The notes below the pieces were generated by a model, which saw nothing but the letters and a program-made list of their open reading frames with translations, did no database searches and was not told the origin of the DNA. From Caprimulgus europaeus (Eukaryota > Chordata > Aves > Caprimulgiformes > Caprimulgidae): 64,000 nt of DNA. Shown here in pieces: positions 47,709 to 59,192 of the stretch. The stretch lies in the NCBI GenBank assembly GCA_907165065.1, contig OU015524.1:38073295-38137294 (forward strand), given 5' to 3'. Numbering within the stretch: the first letter of the stretch is position 1; each line of letters begins with the position of its first letter. The position numbers and the translations under genes are program-made.

Positions 47709-50653
47709 CTAGAAAGCAATAAAAATAAGTTAGCTGTTAACTCTTACTTCAGGAAAGATTCTCCATATGCATTCAAGAAGAGACAAGTTAACCTGCAGAG
47801 AATTATGCAAAGACCTGTCACAGTGGAGACTACAGACTAAATTGAGAAACTTATTAAATAATTCCATAATTAGGATACATTCTGATCTTTCATGAATGTA
47901 TCGAGATCATCAGTCAGGAAAAGTGAGTCTTCAAATCAAACTGTAAAATACAGCAAGTGATGGCAGGAAAGGAAAGGCAACAGCTGGGCAAAAAAGTGGC
48001 CCAAAGGAAGAACAAAATGAGGACAAACTCCATATGCCAAACTGTGCTGTTGGAGCAGGCAAGAAGGCAACACACATGGCAGACACGCTCTAATCGGGAC
48101 CATTAGCAAGAACAGAGGCAATGACCCTTGTGGAACTCAGACCAGCTTCTGGACGTGCATATAACTGCAGACTGCCCCCGCCTTCCTCTCAGTAACACCA
48201 TCTCCTTAACCTTGAACTACTGCTGCAGAAGAGAAAAGGGCACAAAACAGAGCCCCTCACGTGCTTTTCAGTTCATATTTAATAAAGAACATGGTTCCCA
48301 TCTTGTGCTATATAAGTCATTTTTACATTAGATGGTGCAGCTGAAACATATCCAGGTCTCAGGAAGTTTCTACTGCAGTCTGGAAGGCACCAATGGGTAA
48401 ATATGCATACAAAGGTTTTGTAAATAACTGTGATCAATCCAACAATGCTGTGACACAGTATTTTGGGCAGCAGAATAGTAAACTGAAAGCTACTTTCACA
48501 TCAGCAAGTCAGAGCTGCTGCCTTTTTCTTTAAGAAGGGTAGCATACTGAAAGAATACAGTAGGAAAGAAAAGTTAAGAAAGCCTTAATTTTCTGGCTGT
48601 CACAACATGCTTGCATCAACTTAGGAATAACCGAGTTCTGTGTGATCATTCTGTATCACAAAAAAGCCTTTATTTCTTTCAGCTTACAGAATATCAGTAC
48701 ATAACTGTAGTTGTTTGTTCCACCCCTTCCCCTAGAAATCCTGAAAACATCCAACTCTACTGTAGACCTTTGGTATCTGAAGGTTTACAGCTTTCTTTTT
48801 CTCCCCCTCTGAGACAATTTACATTAACATACAATTTGAAAAAATGTATATTCTATTGGCAGTGAAGAAAACCTCAAACAAAGTACAAAAGAAATTCTAC
48901 AGTTGCCAAATGCACACTTTAATCCAGGGCTGCAATATACATAAATAATATTAATCAATAACAAAGCTTTAAAAAATATAAAGGCCAGAGGAAGATAAGA
49001 TCTTGTTCTTGGCTGAACAAGAGACAGACTGGTGGAACCAGGCTCTGCCCTCCTTGAAACAGAAATGGGAACATCCAACAGAAAGTACCCAGGACCAGGG
49101 GGTGTCTCTATCCTGCCCCTGTCAGGCAGAAGCCGAAATGGAAGAGTGAATGGAAGCAAGTTCAAGGTCAGAGCAGCAGGTGGACTCCCTCCTTGCCCAC
49201 CTCACCCCCACTGGTACCTCTGAACAACAGGTATGAGGCTCTGGTTGAGGAAGGACAGTCAAATGAGTATGTGGATGATGGGCAACCTACACCAGAGGGG
49301 TCTCCACAGTCAGAAAAGCATACCACCCATATCACAACCACATCCACAAAGCAGAAAAGAAGGGTTATCGTTGTAGGTGACTGTTTTGAGGGGAACAGAG
49401 GGTCCAATATGCTGAGTAGACCCTACTCACAGAGAGATCTGCTGCCTCACCAGAGCCCGGGTTAAGGATGTCACTAGGAAACTTCCTGGCTTGGTAAGGT
49501 CCTCAGATTACTGCCTACTACTGATTTTCCAGGTGGGCAGTGAGGAAGCTGCAACTTGTAGTCCGGGAGCAATCAAGAGACTTCAGGGCCTTGGGACAGT
49601 TAGTGAGAGAATCTGGGGTGCAGGTTGTTTTTTCTTCTCTCCTTCCAGTTGCAAGCAGTGACATTGGAAGGAACAGAAGGATACAATCTATAAACACATG
49701 GCTTTGTGGCTGGTGTCACTGGCAAAATTTTGGGCTTTTTGATCCTGGGATGACCTACATGGCACCAGGTATGCTGGCATCAAACAGGAGACACCTTTCT
49801 TGAAGGGGAAAGACGGTCTTTGCCCAAGAGATTGCAGGGCTGATTGACTGACAGGGCTTTAAACTAGATGTGAAGGGGGAGGGGGATACTAATAAAAAGA
49901 ATGTCTGTGACAAGCAGCACGATGACACACCAGGGCTGGAGGGATGGGGTGAGAGTAAAGGCCTTCAACCTGTTGCCCTGAGGAATGCAGTGGGCATTGC
50001 AGCACAGGCAAAGTCTTACAGAGACAAGCCAGAAACTCCTGAGGTAACAGGAGCCAACAGGGTAGCTTCCATGAAACACCTTCGGGGAATAAAGTGGTGT
50101 CCATCTAAGAAGGCAACACAGCCACCAGCCCAGCCAAAGTGCCTCTACACCAATGCACACAGCATGGGAAACAAACAGGAGGGGAGAGAAAGCTTTGGGG
50201 GGACCTTATAGCGGCTTTCCAGTACCTGAAAGGTGCCTGTAAGAAAGCTGGGGAAGAACTGTTCACAAGGGCAGGCAGCAACAGCACGAGGGGTGATGGT
50301 TTTAAACTAGAAAAGAGTAGACTTAGGTTGGATATTAGGAAATAGTTCTTCAATATGAGGGTGGTGGATCATTGGAACAAGCTGCCCAGAGAGGCAGTGG
50401 AGGCCCCATCCCTGGAGATGTTCAAGGTCAGGCTTGATGCGTGGGGGTTGGCCTAGATGACCTGTGAAGGTCTCTTCCAACTCAGACCATTCTGTGATTC
50501 TGTAAGTTTTGCAACAAATCACAAAGACTGACTCCATCAATTTTTTATATTTAATATTTTAGAAGAAATATCTTACTTTATTTAAATAAAAAATGTAAAG
50601 TATTAACTGACAACTTTTTTAAAGGCTAAAAAGACAATAAATACATAACTTAC
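47709..50653 (-). other. SLC30A6 intron 13, with CR1
   Basis: About 2.9 kb. The right half is occupied by the internally deleted CR1 at about 48985-50505, and the left part is AT-rich with no recognised element. Confidence 0.65.
48985..50505 (+). mobile_element. CR1 LINE, ORF1 and early ORF2 joined to 3' end (internally deleted)
   Basis: From about 48985 the plus strand carries degenerate CR1 ORF1 (ETDWWNQALPSLKQKWE, NNRYEALVEEGQSN), then the ORF1 esterase-like region (RRVIVVGDCFEGNRG; SRDFRALGQLVRESGVQVVF; INTWLCGWCHWQNFG). ORF1 ends and the first ORF2 residues appear (CLYTNAHSMGNKQE at about 50140-50179). Sequence then jumps at about 50180 to the distal RT end (LIAAFQYLKGACKKAGEELF) and the complete 3' UTR ending CCATTCTGTGATTCTGT. 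Most of the endonuclease and RT is missing. The esterase nucleophile position is Cys instead of Ser, and stops and frameshifts show decay. It is antisense to SLC30A6. Confidence 0.88.
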
Positions 50654-50722
50654 CAAAGTACCAAAACCTAGTGTCCAGAAATGCTCATTTCGAACTTCCA
50701 AGACACCATCCAAAGTTGAAAC
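50654..50722 (-). CDS. SLC30A6: SLC30A6 exon 13
   Basis: 23 codons, residues about 273-295 (VSTLDGVLEVRNEHFWTLGF, then GTL), part of the cytosolic ferredoxin-like C-terminal domain. On the minus strand the acceptor is aaaattag and the donor is gtaagt, phase 0 at both ends. The pyrimidine tract is weak, but frame and similarity are unambiguous. Confidence 0.95.
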
Positions 50723-51204
50723 CTAATTTTATGCAGACATCCAGAAATATGAAAATAAATTAGAATTAATGTTTCAAATCCTTTTAGAAATGTACTTTTA
50801 CACATAGCTGAATAATACAGCATTTTCAGTAGAGAAATAAAAGCTTCCATACACAGAATGGATGATGCCTGTTAATGATGCCAGTAATGCTTATCAACTG
50901 TACTTCTGCTACCCTAAACGTCCAAATCCATCAAAAAGGTGGATTTACATTTCACATAACTCTTGCTGCCAAACTGTAATATTGTCTCAATTTGATAGTA
51001 TGTAAGTCAACAGCTGTCTGTACTCCTTTTCCTCCCCCCACTTCAATGGTAGCTCAAATTTAGTTAATAAAAACAGCCTGCACTACTTTTAACAAATTTG
51101 TTCCAGATACCTGAATGACACTATTCACAAAAACTCTTTACATTCCTGAATACTTATTTAATGTTATCTGTGCACATCATATTATGGGTTATACACTGAC
51201 TTAC

Positions 51205-51252
51205 CTCTCTAAGAAGTTTATCTAACTGGCCAATCACATGAGGTGGGGTTGT
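51205..51252 (-). CDS. SLC30A6: SLC30A6 exon 12
   Basis: 16-codon exon, residues about 257-272 (TTPPHVIGQLDKLLRE), at the entry to the cytosolic domain. On the minus strand the acceptor is ttcttaaag after a T-rich tract and the donor is gtaagt. Short introns flank it (50723-51204 and 51253-51561) and show only an A-rich run near 51275. Confidence 0.94.
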
Positions 51253-51561
51253 CTTTAAGAAAAAATAAGGGGAAAAAAAAAAGAAGAAAAAAGTTATAAT
51301 AAAGCTTAACTGCCCTGTTTAAGTAAAAGAGTCTTTAAGTCTGGTCTACCTACACAAGAGACCAGTGGAATTAAACAATAAATTCGTAAGACTTCATGAT
51401 GTGTATTTCAGCTGCCTTTAAAATTCTTCTAGCACATCACAAATTCCCCTTGGAACACTTCCTATTCAAATGCTTAAAACAGATTTTATGTTTTTTTAAA
51501 AAATAAGGACATTTAAGAAAACTGGAAAAACAAAAAACCTTGTTTTGTGACACTGCCTTAC

Positions 51562-51664
51562 CTGGAGTAGTACTTTCCCACTGTAGACACTCATGGGATA
51601 CATGGTACCAAATGTCATCAAAGCAATTGCTACAGCAGATGCTGTGTCTACAGCGAAATAATTG
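51562..51664 (-). CDS. SLC30A6: SLC30A6 exon 11 (last membrane segment)
   Basis: Residues about 222-256: NNYFAVDTASAVAIALMTFG, then TMYPMSVYSGKVLLQ. This is the last transmembrane helix and the beginning of the cytosolic domain. On the minus strand the acceptor is ctttctctctag and the donor is gtaagg. It enters in phase 2 and leaves in phase 0. Confidence 0.95.
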
Positions 51665-51963
51665 CTAGAGAGAAAGAGCAATTTTAAAGAAAAGTAGGTA
51701 TTTACATTTTTGAAAAGCATAAGAACTTTCTTTTGGGTTTTTTTTCATTCTTTTAAATTACATACAGTTACAGAATTTTACATGTAACTAATCTCATCTG
51801 AACTATACGTCTTTGAAAGAAGACGAATATATTCATGGAGTGGCAATCCCATTCATACAAAATACAGCTTTTGATGAGGTTGTTCCTCTCATGTATAAAA
51901 AGTTATTTCCTATAGACTGGATACAAAAAGTGTTATTTCTTTTCAAACAACAACTGTACGTAC

Positions 51964-52083
51964 TTGATTTCAATGAGCATATATGTAATGCAAAGAGCTA
52001 GAGCTCCAGCAATATCAATCAAGACAAAAGGGTTCATTCGTGGCAGAAAGATGCTACTCAATCCTGGGATGATTCCACAAATA
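51964..52083 (-). CDS. SLC30A6: SLC30A6 exon 10 (transmembrane helix 5)
   Basis: Residues about 182-221: ICGIIPGLSSIFLPRMNPFV, then LIDIAGALALCITYMLIEI. Transmembrane helix 5 carries FVLID at 201-205, where transporting ZnT proteins have HxxxD. The missing His fits ZnT6 as the non-transporting subunit. On the minus strand the acceptor is ttttgttacag and the donor is gtacgt. Confidence 0.95.
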
Positions 52084-53929
52084 CTGTAACAAAACAGAAA
52101 AAGCAGTTGTCAGCTAGCTGTTTATCATTACTTCAAAACCCAAAAGAGTTACACCCACTCTTTCAGCATTTCACTTCAAATACAACTTGCAGTCACAGCA
52201 AATAATGTCTCTGAGGACTATAAACTCCCTTTTAATTCTGCTAAAAGTTTTGTAATAGTCTGATGTCAGCAAAAATCAATCAAGTTTAGATCCATGTCCC
52301 ATTCTGCCTCATATCTGAAACTAGTACTTACCTCTTGCATCTTAAATTTGCTTTAAGTCTATCTTCCCATCTACAAAATGTTATCCTACACTAAACTTTA
52401 TACAGCTTTTCTACATGTTAAAATACATCTCTTGTGCTAGTTTCTGTTTTCTGGTAACGCAGCTAGCTGTGTCAGCTGTACGCAACACAACTGTTGCATT
52501 ACCACATTGCTAAAGAAAAACTCTGCTAGTGTCTGAGATTGCTTTTCATGTGGGTTTTTTAAACTGGAACTCCAGGTACTCGGACAACCACATTGTTAGT
52601 CTTCCAAAGCTGTTCTGTAGAAATTGGGTCTGATGATATAATACCTTATACCAGTATAAAATCTGTTTAACAAGCCAGAGTTCTCTGCTTTCCTCAACTG
52701 TATACAAAAATCACAACATGCAGAAACAGATGGTCTTTCCAGCCTACATCTCAAACAATATGGCTTAACATTCTTATTTTGATACTGACAGCATAAGTAC
52801 TTGGAAGAGCATGTATGGCTCAAAATAAACAATTCTGACATCTGACAAAATTATTTGCAAACAATGTTATCTCACATTCAGATACCCAATACAAGAAAGA
52901 CAGTTAACAAACAAAATGAATGAGCAACACTGCTTCAGCCCTTGGAATACACACACTTCCCAGTTTCCTGATGGACAGGTGAGGGATTTCCACAGCTATG
53001 TTTCAGTGAGTAACCTGTTTTATATATCACATTTAAACTGCAACCATCCTAGTCATTTGCCCAACCCACAGAATCATAGAATCATAGAATGGTTAGGTTT
53101 GGAAAGGACCTTAAAGACCATCCAGTTCCAAACCCCCTGCCATGACAGGGACACCCCCCACTAGACCAGGTTGCTCAAAGCCTCATCCAACCTGGCCTTG
53201 AACACTTCCAGGGAGGGGGCATCTACAGCTTCTCTGGGCAACCTGTTCCAGTGTCTCACCACCCTCACAGGAAAGAATTTCTTCCTAGTATCTAATCTAA
53301 ACCTGCCCTCTTTCAGCTTAAAGCCATTTCCCCTTGTTTTATCACTACCTGCCCTGGTAAAAAGTCCCTCCCCAACCTTCCTGTAGCCCTTTTAGTTACT
53401 GGAAGGCTGCTATAAGATCTCCCTGAAGCCTTCTCTTCTCCAGGCTGAACAGCCCCAACTCTCTCAGCCTGTCCTCATAGGAGAGGTGCTTCAGACCTCT
53501 GATCATCCTCGTGGTCCTCCTCTGGACTTGCTCCAGTAGCTCCATGTCTTCCTTATGTAAATAAACACAAATTACTACGAAATATATCACTCAGGTAATG
53601 ATTGTTGAGAAATGTAGTTCAAGTTTGTACAGGACAAAACTAATTTACCTCACCTCATTCGAGGAGCAGTACACACAGCGTACTGAATACATTAAAAGGG
53701 AAAGTTACGCAGAAAGATGGGTTTCTATTAGATTGCTGTATCTGGGAAATATGAGAGACAATGTTTGCTCTAGAGTTCATACACTAGACGTACAGCAGGC
53801 AAAGCTATTTTAAAAGCTCTAATATACAATAGTTTATGCCTCAATACCTGTCCAAATAATTATTATACACAAAAACACAACAGTGCCTTCCAGAAATTAA
53901 CAGTTTTGAAAAACATTATAAAGCTTTAC
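52084..53929 (-). other. SLC30A6 intron 9, with CR1
   Basis: About 1.85 kb. It holds a CR1 copy at 53068-53560 in sense orientation to the gene and is otherwise AT-rich without a recognised element. Confidence 0.65.
53068..53560 (-). mobile_element. CR1 LINE 3' end, about 490 bp
   Basis: The minus strand reads the distal RT of CR1 ([40 protein letters not shown]), then the 3' UTR, ending at 53068 with tandem copies of the 8-bp unit (AGAATCATAGAATCATAGAAT on the plus strand). The 3' end is well preserved and the body is 5'-truncated. It lies in intron 9 in the same direction as SLC30A6. Confidence 0.95.
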
Positions 53930-53978
53930 CTTCTACTAAGATCTGCAACATGCTCCTGAAGCCAACTTGTGCTGGCAG
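53930..53978 (-). CDS. SLC30A6: SLC30A6 exon 9
   Basis: 49 bp, residues about 166-181 (AASTSWLQEHVADLSR). It encodes the loop between helices 4 and 5, which in ZnT6 is short and Ser-containing and lacks the His-rich loop of other ZnTs. On the minus strand the acceptor is ttcttttgcag and the donor is gtaaag, phase 1 in and phase 2 out. Confidence 0.94.
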
Positions 53979-54817
53979 CTGCAAAAGAAATAAGGTAACA
54001 AAATTACTACAAGTAAAGGAATCCATTTTAAAGTACACTTAAAGTTTTACTTTAAGGGAAGAACCTAATACATTGTGAATGAATAAATGTATCTCAAAAG
54101 ATCACTGTCACTTGGAAAAAAAAACAAAGTCTGACTTTTCCAGGCAGTGAAATGCCCATTTCTCATAACAATCTGAACTGATTAATTACAAATATAATTG
54201 CAGATAACTATCCTAATTATCTTTTATATAATATAAAGCATAATGTACAACTATAAACAATTTAAGTAAAACTATAGTCACTGAAATGAAGCATTATTTA
54301 TGGCAAAATGTATGAAAAACCATGAAAAAAAGACTGCTCCTCAAAATTTACTATTTTTCACAATGCTCAATGGTCTAGCAACAGTTAGTGGGAATGACTG
54401 CAAGCCTACTTCACAATGAAAAAGTCACAAGTAAAAAAAATATTAAGAATTATTACATTAATTTATTTTTAATCCATTTTAATCCATTAAGCAATATCCA
54501 TAATTGCTTTCTAAGTTCCATACCTATCAGATGACGTTCACTGGTTGAATCCAAAAGATTGAAAATAAAGGGTACTTCAGCATTAAAATGATACTAATTT
54601 TATCATATTAATGACTATATAATACTCAGAGAGCCCTATAAGCAAAACAGAGTTGAAATTTGGATAGCAATTCTAAACTGTATGAAGCTATATTAATGGA
54701 GGTAATAGTAATATATACCCACTAGTTAAAGAAGTTACCAGACAGCCTATACCTTGATGAAAATAGGAACATTAAAATCTTTTCCCAATTGTTGTTATAG
54801 ATTAATTTATCACATAC

Positions 54818-54912
54818 CTTCAGAAACATAAGCAAAAGGCTTATTCCTAATGGAAAGCATTGTAAATAAGTTGAAAAAGAGAGCCACGAAAGTACCAACC
54901 AGCAGTCGCCCC
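54818..54912 (-). CDS. SLC30A6: SLC30A6 exon 8 (transmembrane helix 4)
   Basis: Residues about 134-165: TGRLLVGTFVALFFNLFTML, then SIRNKPFAYVSE. On the minus strand the acceptor is ctccttag and the donor is gtatgtg, phase 2 in and phase 1 out. The flanking introns (53979-54817 and 54913-55749) are AT-rich and show no recognised repeat apart from a short CAA run near 54929. Confidence 0.95.
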
Positions 54913-55749
54913 CTAAGGAGGAGAAAAAACAACAACAACAACCAAAAAAGTATCTTAATCTCACATCATGGCAAAAAGTGAAATCAAGCTGTAATTACTA
55001 GTAACAATATCAAAATACATTGCTTGGTATCTTTCACTGAGACTGAAAACAAGAGCAAGATAAACTAGTGTAATCCTTAATAACTGGCAGTGTATTATCA
55101 TTCGAAGGGTTATGTGAGACACTGAACTTCACACCTTAAGTGTTCCCACATTAGGCTGTACATAACGCTGAGTAACAGTTCTTAACTAATTGCATATATG
55201 CACACACATACACGTTTGTCCTTTGGAGATATAAATACATTGTCCCCTCAGCAGTACAGCTAAAAACCCCTTAATTTCCTATGGATTTATGCCCTATGTC
55301 CCTAACCCTTCCCAGGAGAGCTACAACTTCACCATACATCCCCTATGTCCCAGTCTTTTGTCCCATAACACTTTATTTTCCTTTCCATATTCTTTATAGT
55401 CTTCATCATCTTTGCAACACCTCCAGTCCCTTAATGGTCACAGCATCCTTCCCCCCCATACATCAGGCCTCCTGAGAGGCCTCTACACGAAATGACAGTA
55501 ACTAACCTAGCAAAACCAGCAATATATAGTTATATCCTCATTTAAGAGGGAATGTGCATTGCATTTCAATCGTACCTTGAAAAAACCATTTGCAACATAG
55601 CTTGCACATAGTTTGAAACAAATTCCAAGGTACCAAAACCAATTTGATGTTGAATGTACTTGCATAATTAATGCATGCTAGATTAAGAATTAGAAACACA
55701 AAGGGTCACTAAAAAAACTATAATTTTACATGTCAAAATAATTTCTTAC

Positions 55750-55785
55750 GTGTGTATCTCTGGTTGTTCCAGAAACCGCTCTGCA
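55750..55785 (-). CDS. SLC30A6: SLC30A6 exon 7 (36-bp micro-exon)
   Basis: A 36-bp exon encoding SAERFLEQPEIHT with its split codons (residues about 122-133), the loop between helices 3 and 4. On the minus strand the acceptor is tttttgtag and the donor is gtaaga. It is too short to show as an open frame and was found by similarity and phase (2 in, 2 out). Because 36 is a multiple of three, skipping it would keep the frame. Confidence 0.93.
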
Positions 55786-57020
55786 CTACAAAAATAATTG
55801 AGAATTTGAGTTATATTCATACAACAAAACATTGATACCTGAAGTATATTTTTTCAGTTCTGAAGAATCAGCTGTCATTCATAAACAAAAACTGACAGAT
55901 ACAGTACTGCAAAAAAAAAATGAATTGCTTAAATAAGCACAGCAGGTTTTATAAGTGATGAAAACATGTAACACCAAAGAGAAGCAGGATGTAATTTAGA
56001 TTTTACAACTATTTCCAAACTGTCCCACATAGGTGGTAGATACTATGAATGCTGCCTACACAATAAAAAGATGCTTGTAAATGAACATGCCAAAAAATGC
56101 TGGTACTGCCACCACTGGCGGTGGTAACCACAACAAACTAAGTCTGAAATCCCTGACTTACAGCCAGCCTCTCACTAAGCAAGGTCAAAAAAAGTAGATG
56201 TTGGATACTGTGGTGGACATACAAATCTTTTTTTACCCACCAGTAAAATAAGAAATGAGCTTCAGCTGTAACAAAACCGATGTTAAGTTTTGGTAATTTC
56301 CTAAAATTGATGTTTGAAAACTTGGGAGGCTTTGTCAGTGTACCATTATTAGAATTCATTCCGGTGGATTGTCAGGATGACAGATCAACCTATAGTATAA
56401 AATTGCTAAATTGTTAACATAGCCCTTTAGAGAGAAAATAGAGACTCTGGATAGAAAAAACAGAAGGTACACTGCCCCAGTTTTAAATTCCAGGTGCTAA
56501 TAAAAGTCTCTTCATTTTTAAAGACTGTAATATTATTTTAGACTAACCTCCTGAAATATAAATGCTTCAAAGTGTAGATGTACTTAAGCAAATTTTGAGA
56601 CTGATGAAGTTGATAGTTTAAACATTCAAATCCTTAATATATTATGAAGTTGCTTTAAATCATGAAGTACTGAAGTAAAAAAAAAAAAATTATTTCTTAA
56701 TGAACTTATAAGTCAATATGCATAGGGAAATGCATTAAATTAAATACCTAACTTTTTGTAAAATATGATTCTTAAAAACACTGAGTCTCTTCCTTGAAAG
56801 CGGTTTAATTACATTTATCAATTCCTATAACTGCATCTAAAGCCTATATGTAGTGTAATCAATAGAAGTAAGCAGTAAGGTTTAGCAATATTTTAAAAAA
56901 TCTGAAGTTTTTCTACAGTATCACTCTACAGATAACATTTGTAGAATGCATAAACATTTGCTCAATCTGGAATATCTTCATGTGTAATAAAAATTCAAAG
57001 AAAAAGGTACATAACCCTAC
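55786..57020 (-). other. SLC30A6 intron 6
   Basis: About 1.2 kb of AT-rich intron with an A12 run near 56677 and a short GC palindrome (CCACCACTGGCGGTGG, about 56110). No named element. Confidence 0.6.
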
Positions 57021-57101
57021 CTTTCTTTCAGTATAAAAAGAGCACCAAGCTGTGCCAGAACTGTAGATGCAAATACAGCTAGAACTTCAAACCTTTCAAA
57101 C
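57021..57101 (-). CDS. SLC30A6: SLC30A6 exon 6 (transmembrane helix 3)
   Basis: 81 bp, residues about 95-121: GFERFEVLAVFASTVLAQLG, then ALFILKE. On the minus strand the acceptor is aaatttcag and the donor is gtaggg, phase 2 in and phase 2 out. The RFEVLAVFA segment is the family-typical start of helix 3. Confidence 0.95.
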
Positions 57102-57524
57102 CTGAAATTTGAGAATTAAGTTTAGAAACAATGAAAACTGAACAATGCATCAAATGCATTCTGCTATGTGCAGGAACCAGCAAGATAGATCTACTATTTC
57201 CAGTTCTTTCAAGAGCAGATAGATGGGAAGAAACAGGAAGTTTTATGGAATAGGCATTATTTTCTATTTCTTTTAAGCCCACACTCCACTTACCACAAAC
57301 AGCTTAAAATTAAGTATTTCTGAATTCTTTTTCCTGTCCCTCCCTTTTCCTCTCTTGCCCTATTCTCTAACTGTTCTTTACAGCATCAGTCTTGACTGTC
57401 CTTATTTTTAGGCTCTTTTACACACAGACTGTTAGTCATGGCTGTTAGGGGATACTGGCAATGTCAGTCAGCAATGTATCAAACATTGCATTATCAGACA
57501 CTGGATCTTGGTATTAGTACTTAC

Positions 57525-57590
57525 CCAAATGAATAGACTGGGCTGGGTTTCTTCATCATTACCCAGTAGCTTATCAGACATGTTACCAAA
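57525..57590 (-). CDS. SLC30A6: SLC30A6 exon 5
   Basis: 66 bp, residues about 73-94: SLVTCLISYWVMMKKPSPVY, then SF. It encodes the end of helix 2 and the loop leading to the conserved SFGFER segment. On the minus strand the acceptor is cttttttcag and the donor is gtaagt, phase 2 in and phase 2 out. Confidence 0.94.
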
Positions 57591-59161
57591 CTGAAAAAAG
57601 AAGGAGAATTAGACTATGATAAATAACTGCAGCCTTCACAAACTGGATAACCTACAAATACACACTTCAGCCATCTGAACTGAACAAATGAACATAACCA
57701 CGTCCTACCATGAACTCAACCCCTCCATCACTGTCACAATAAGGGTTCCAGTGAATCCAGAAAAGTTGTGCTTGGGAATAAAACTGAGACTGCACAATGA
57801 CGTCTCAGCTGTTCCCATGAAAAGGGAAGTAAATAATTTTGGTAGAATGGTAGTCGGTCTAATTCCTTACACCAGGAGACAGCTTAATGCTGTGCTTACA
57901 GCACTCTGTGTTTACAGAGGCTACCACCAACCTTCTTCAGTGCAGAACATCACTCAGCATAAATCAAGTTTATCGTAACTCCAAATGCACTGCATCTTTC
58001 CACCGAGGCCCTGACACAAAACAGCACAGCCAGTGTTTAATCTGGATGAACTCTGGATGCATTTTTCTGAAAGGGACCCAGAGCACATGAGACCAGGTAC
58101 CCCAGAATCTGATGCACAGGCAAAGGTAGTTTGAGAAAATCCTTTTAATACTGTCTGGTATCACATGTAGAATGCCACATATAGTAATAAAAAGCACAAA
58201 GCAAAAGCCTAGGAAAATATCAAACTAGACACCCAGTAAATGCTCTTCTTACACATGCTTTATGAACTTGCCTAGAAATAACTGTAAGCTGAGAAAGGCC
58301 ATTTAGAGAAGAATGAACGTGATAAGCAAGATGACAAGACCGTCACACTTACGTCACTTCTTTTGCATCCCAGTGAAAAAGTGAATACAGCTCTCTGTTA
58401 AACTCTTCCTTTAGAGACTTACCATGAATGAGATTTGGCACTCTAGTGTTAGTCTCAAGCTACGCCAAGTATTGCCTTTCTGTTCCACGCTGCAATTTGT
58501 TCGCATATATGGCCAAAACAGATTTACTTTTTCTGGCTGCATTCGTCCACACAAGCTCTCATCTAACCGGCTGTTCACTGACAGTCACAGGTCTCTCGTG
58601 CCATTTTCTTTCCAAGTTTTTCTCTACACTGAACATCTGAAATTCCAATTATTTTATCTCTGTGGTACTAGCCTGAATTTTTCTAGGACGAGTCTCATTT
58701 CCTTTGCCTATTTTTCCTCTATTGACCCCTTTGGACAACTTTTTTTTTTCCCTGGAACCCACCTGGATTCAGTGCCATCTGTGCCTTTATTCCAGCCTTT
58801 CTTAATTAATGACAACGTTAAATCAGACTGGATCAAGAACTCATCCCTTCAGCTGCTGAACAATCACATCCTCCTCACAACCTGAACCACAGCTATGTGA
58901 AGTAATAGCAACAACAGAGGAAATAATACTGCTTCTATACAAAACAGTAAATTCATATACTCAGTAAGACTATTATCAATGACCAGGAAGATGACAAAAA
59001 TGAAAAGTAATTTTTGGAGTAGAATTACTGAGCATTGTTCTCCCTTACAGCAAATGAAAACTCTCGAAAGAGAATGCTGCAAGTTAGAATATTCTTCTAG
59101 TCCATCCCCTAATTAACCTAATATGTCAGTGCCAGGGGTATTCCATCTTATCCTAAAACTA

Positions 59162-59192
<31 letters not shown>

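Noticed and set aside
56105..56130. GC palindrome CCACCACTGGCGGTGG
   Set aside because: Too short to be a structured RNA or a known site. Likely chance.
58424..58885. 153-codon plus-strand frame in SLC30A6 intron 4
   Set aside because: It is rich in Phe, Leu and Ser from a C/T-rich stretch, has no recognisable domain, and lies antisense within an intron. It could be a chance frame.
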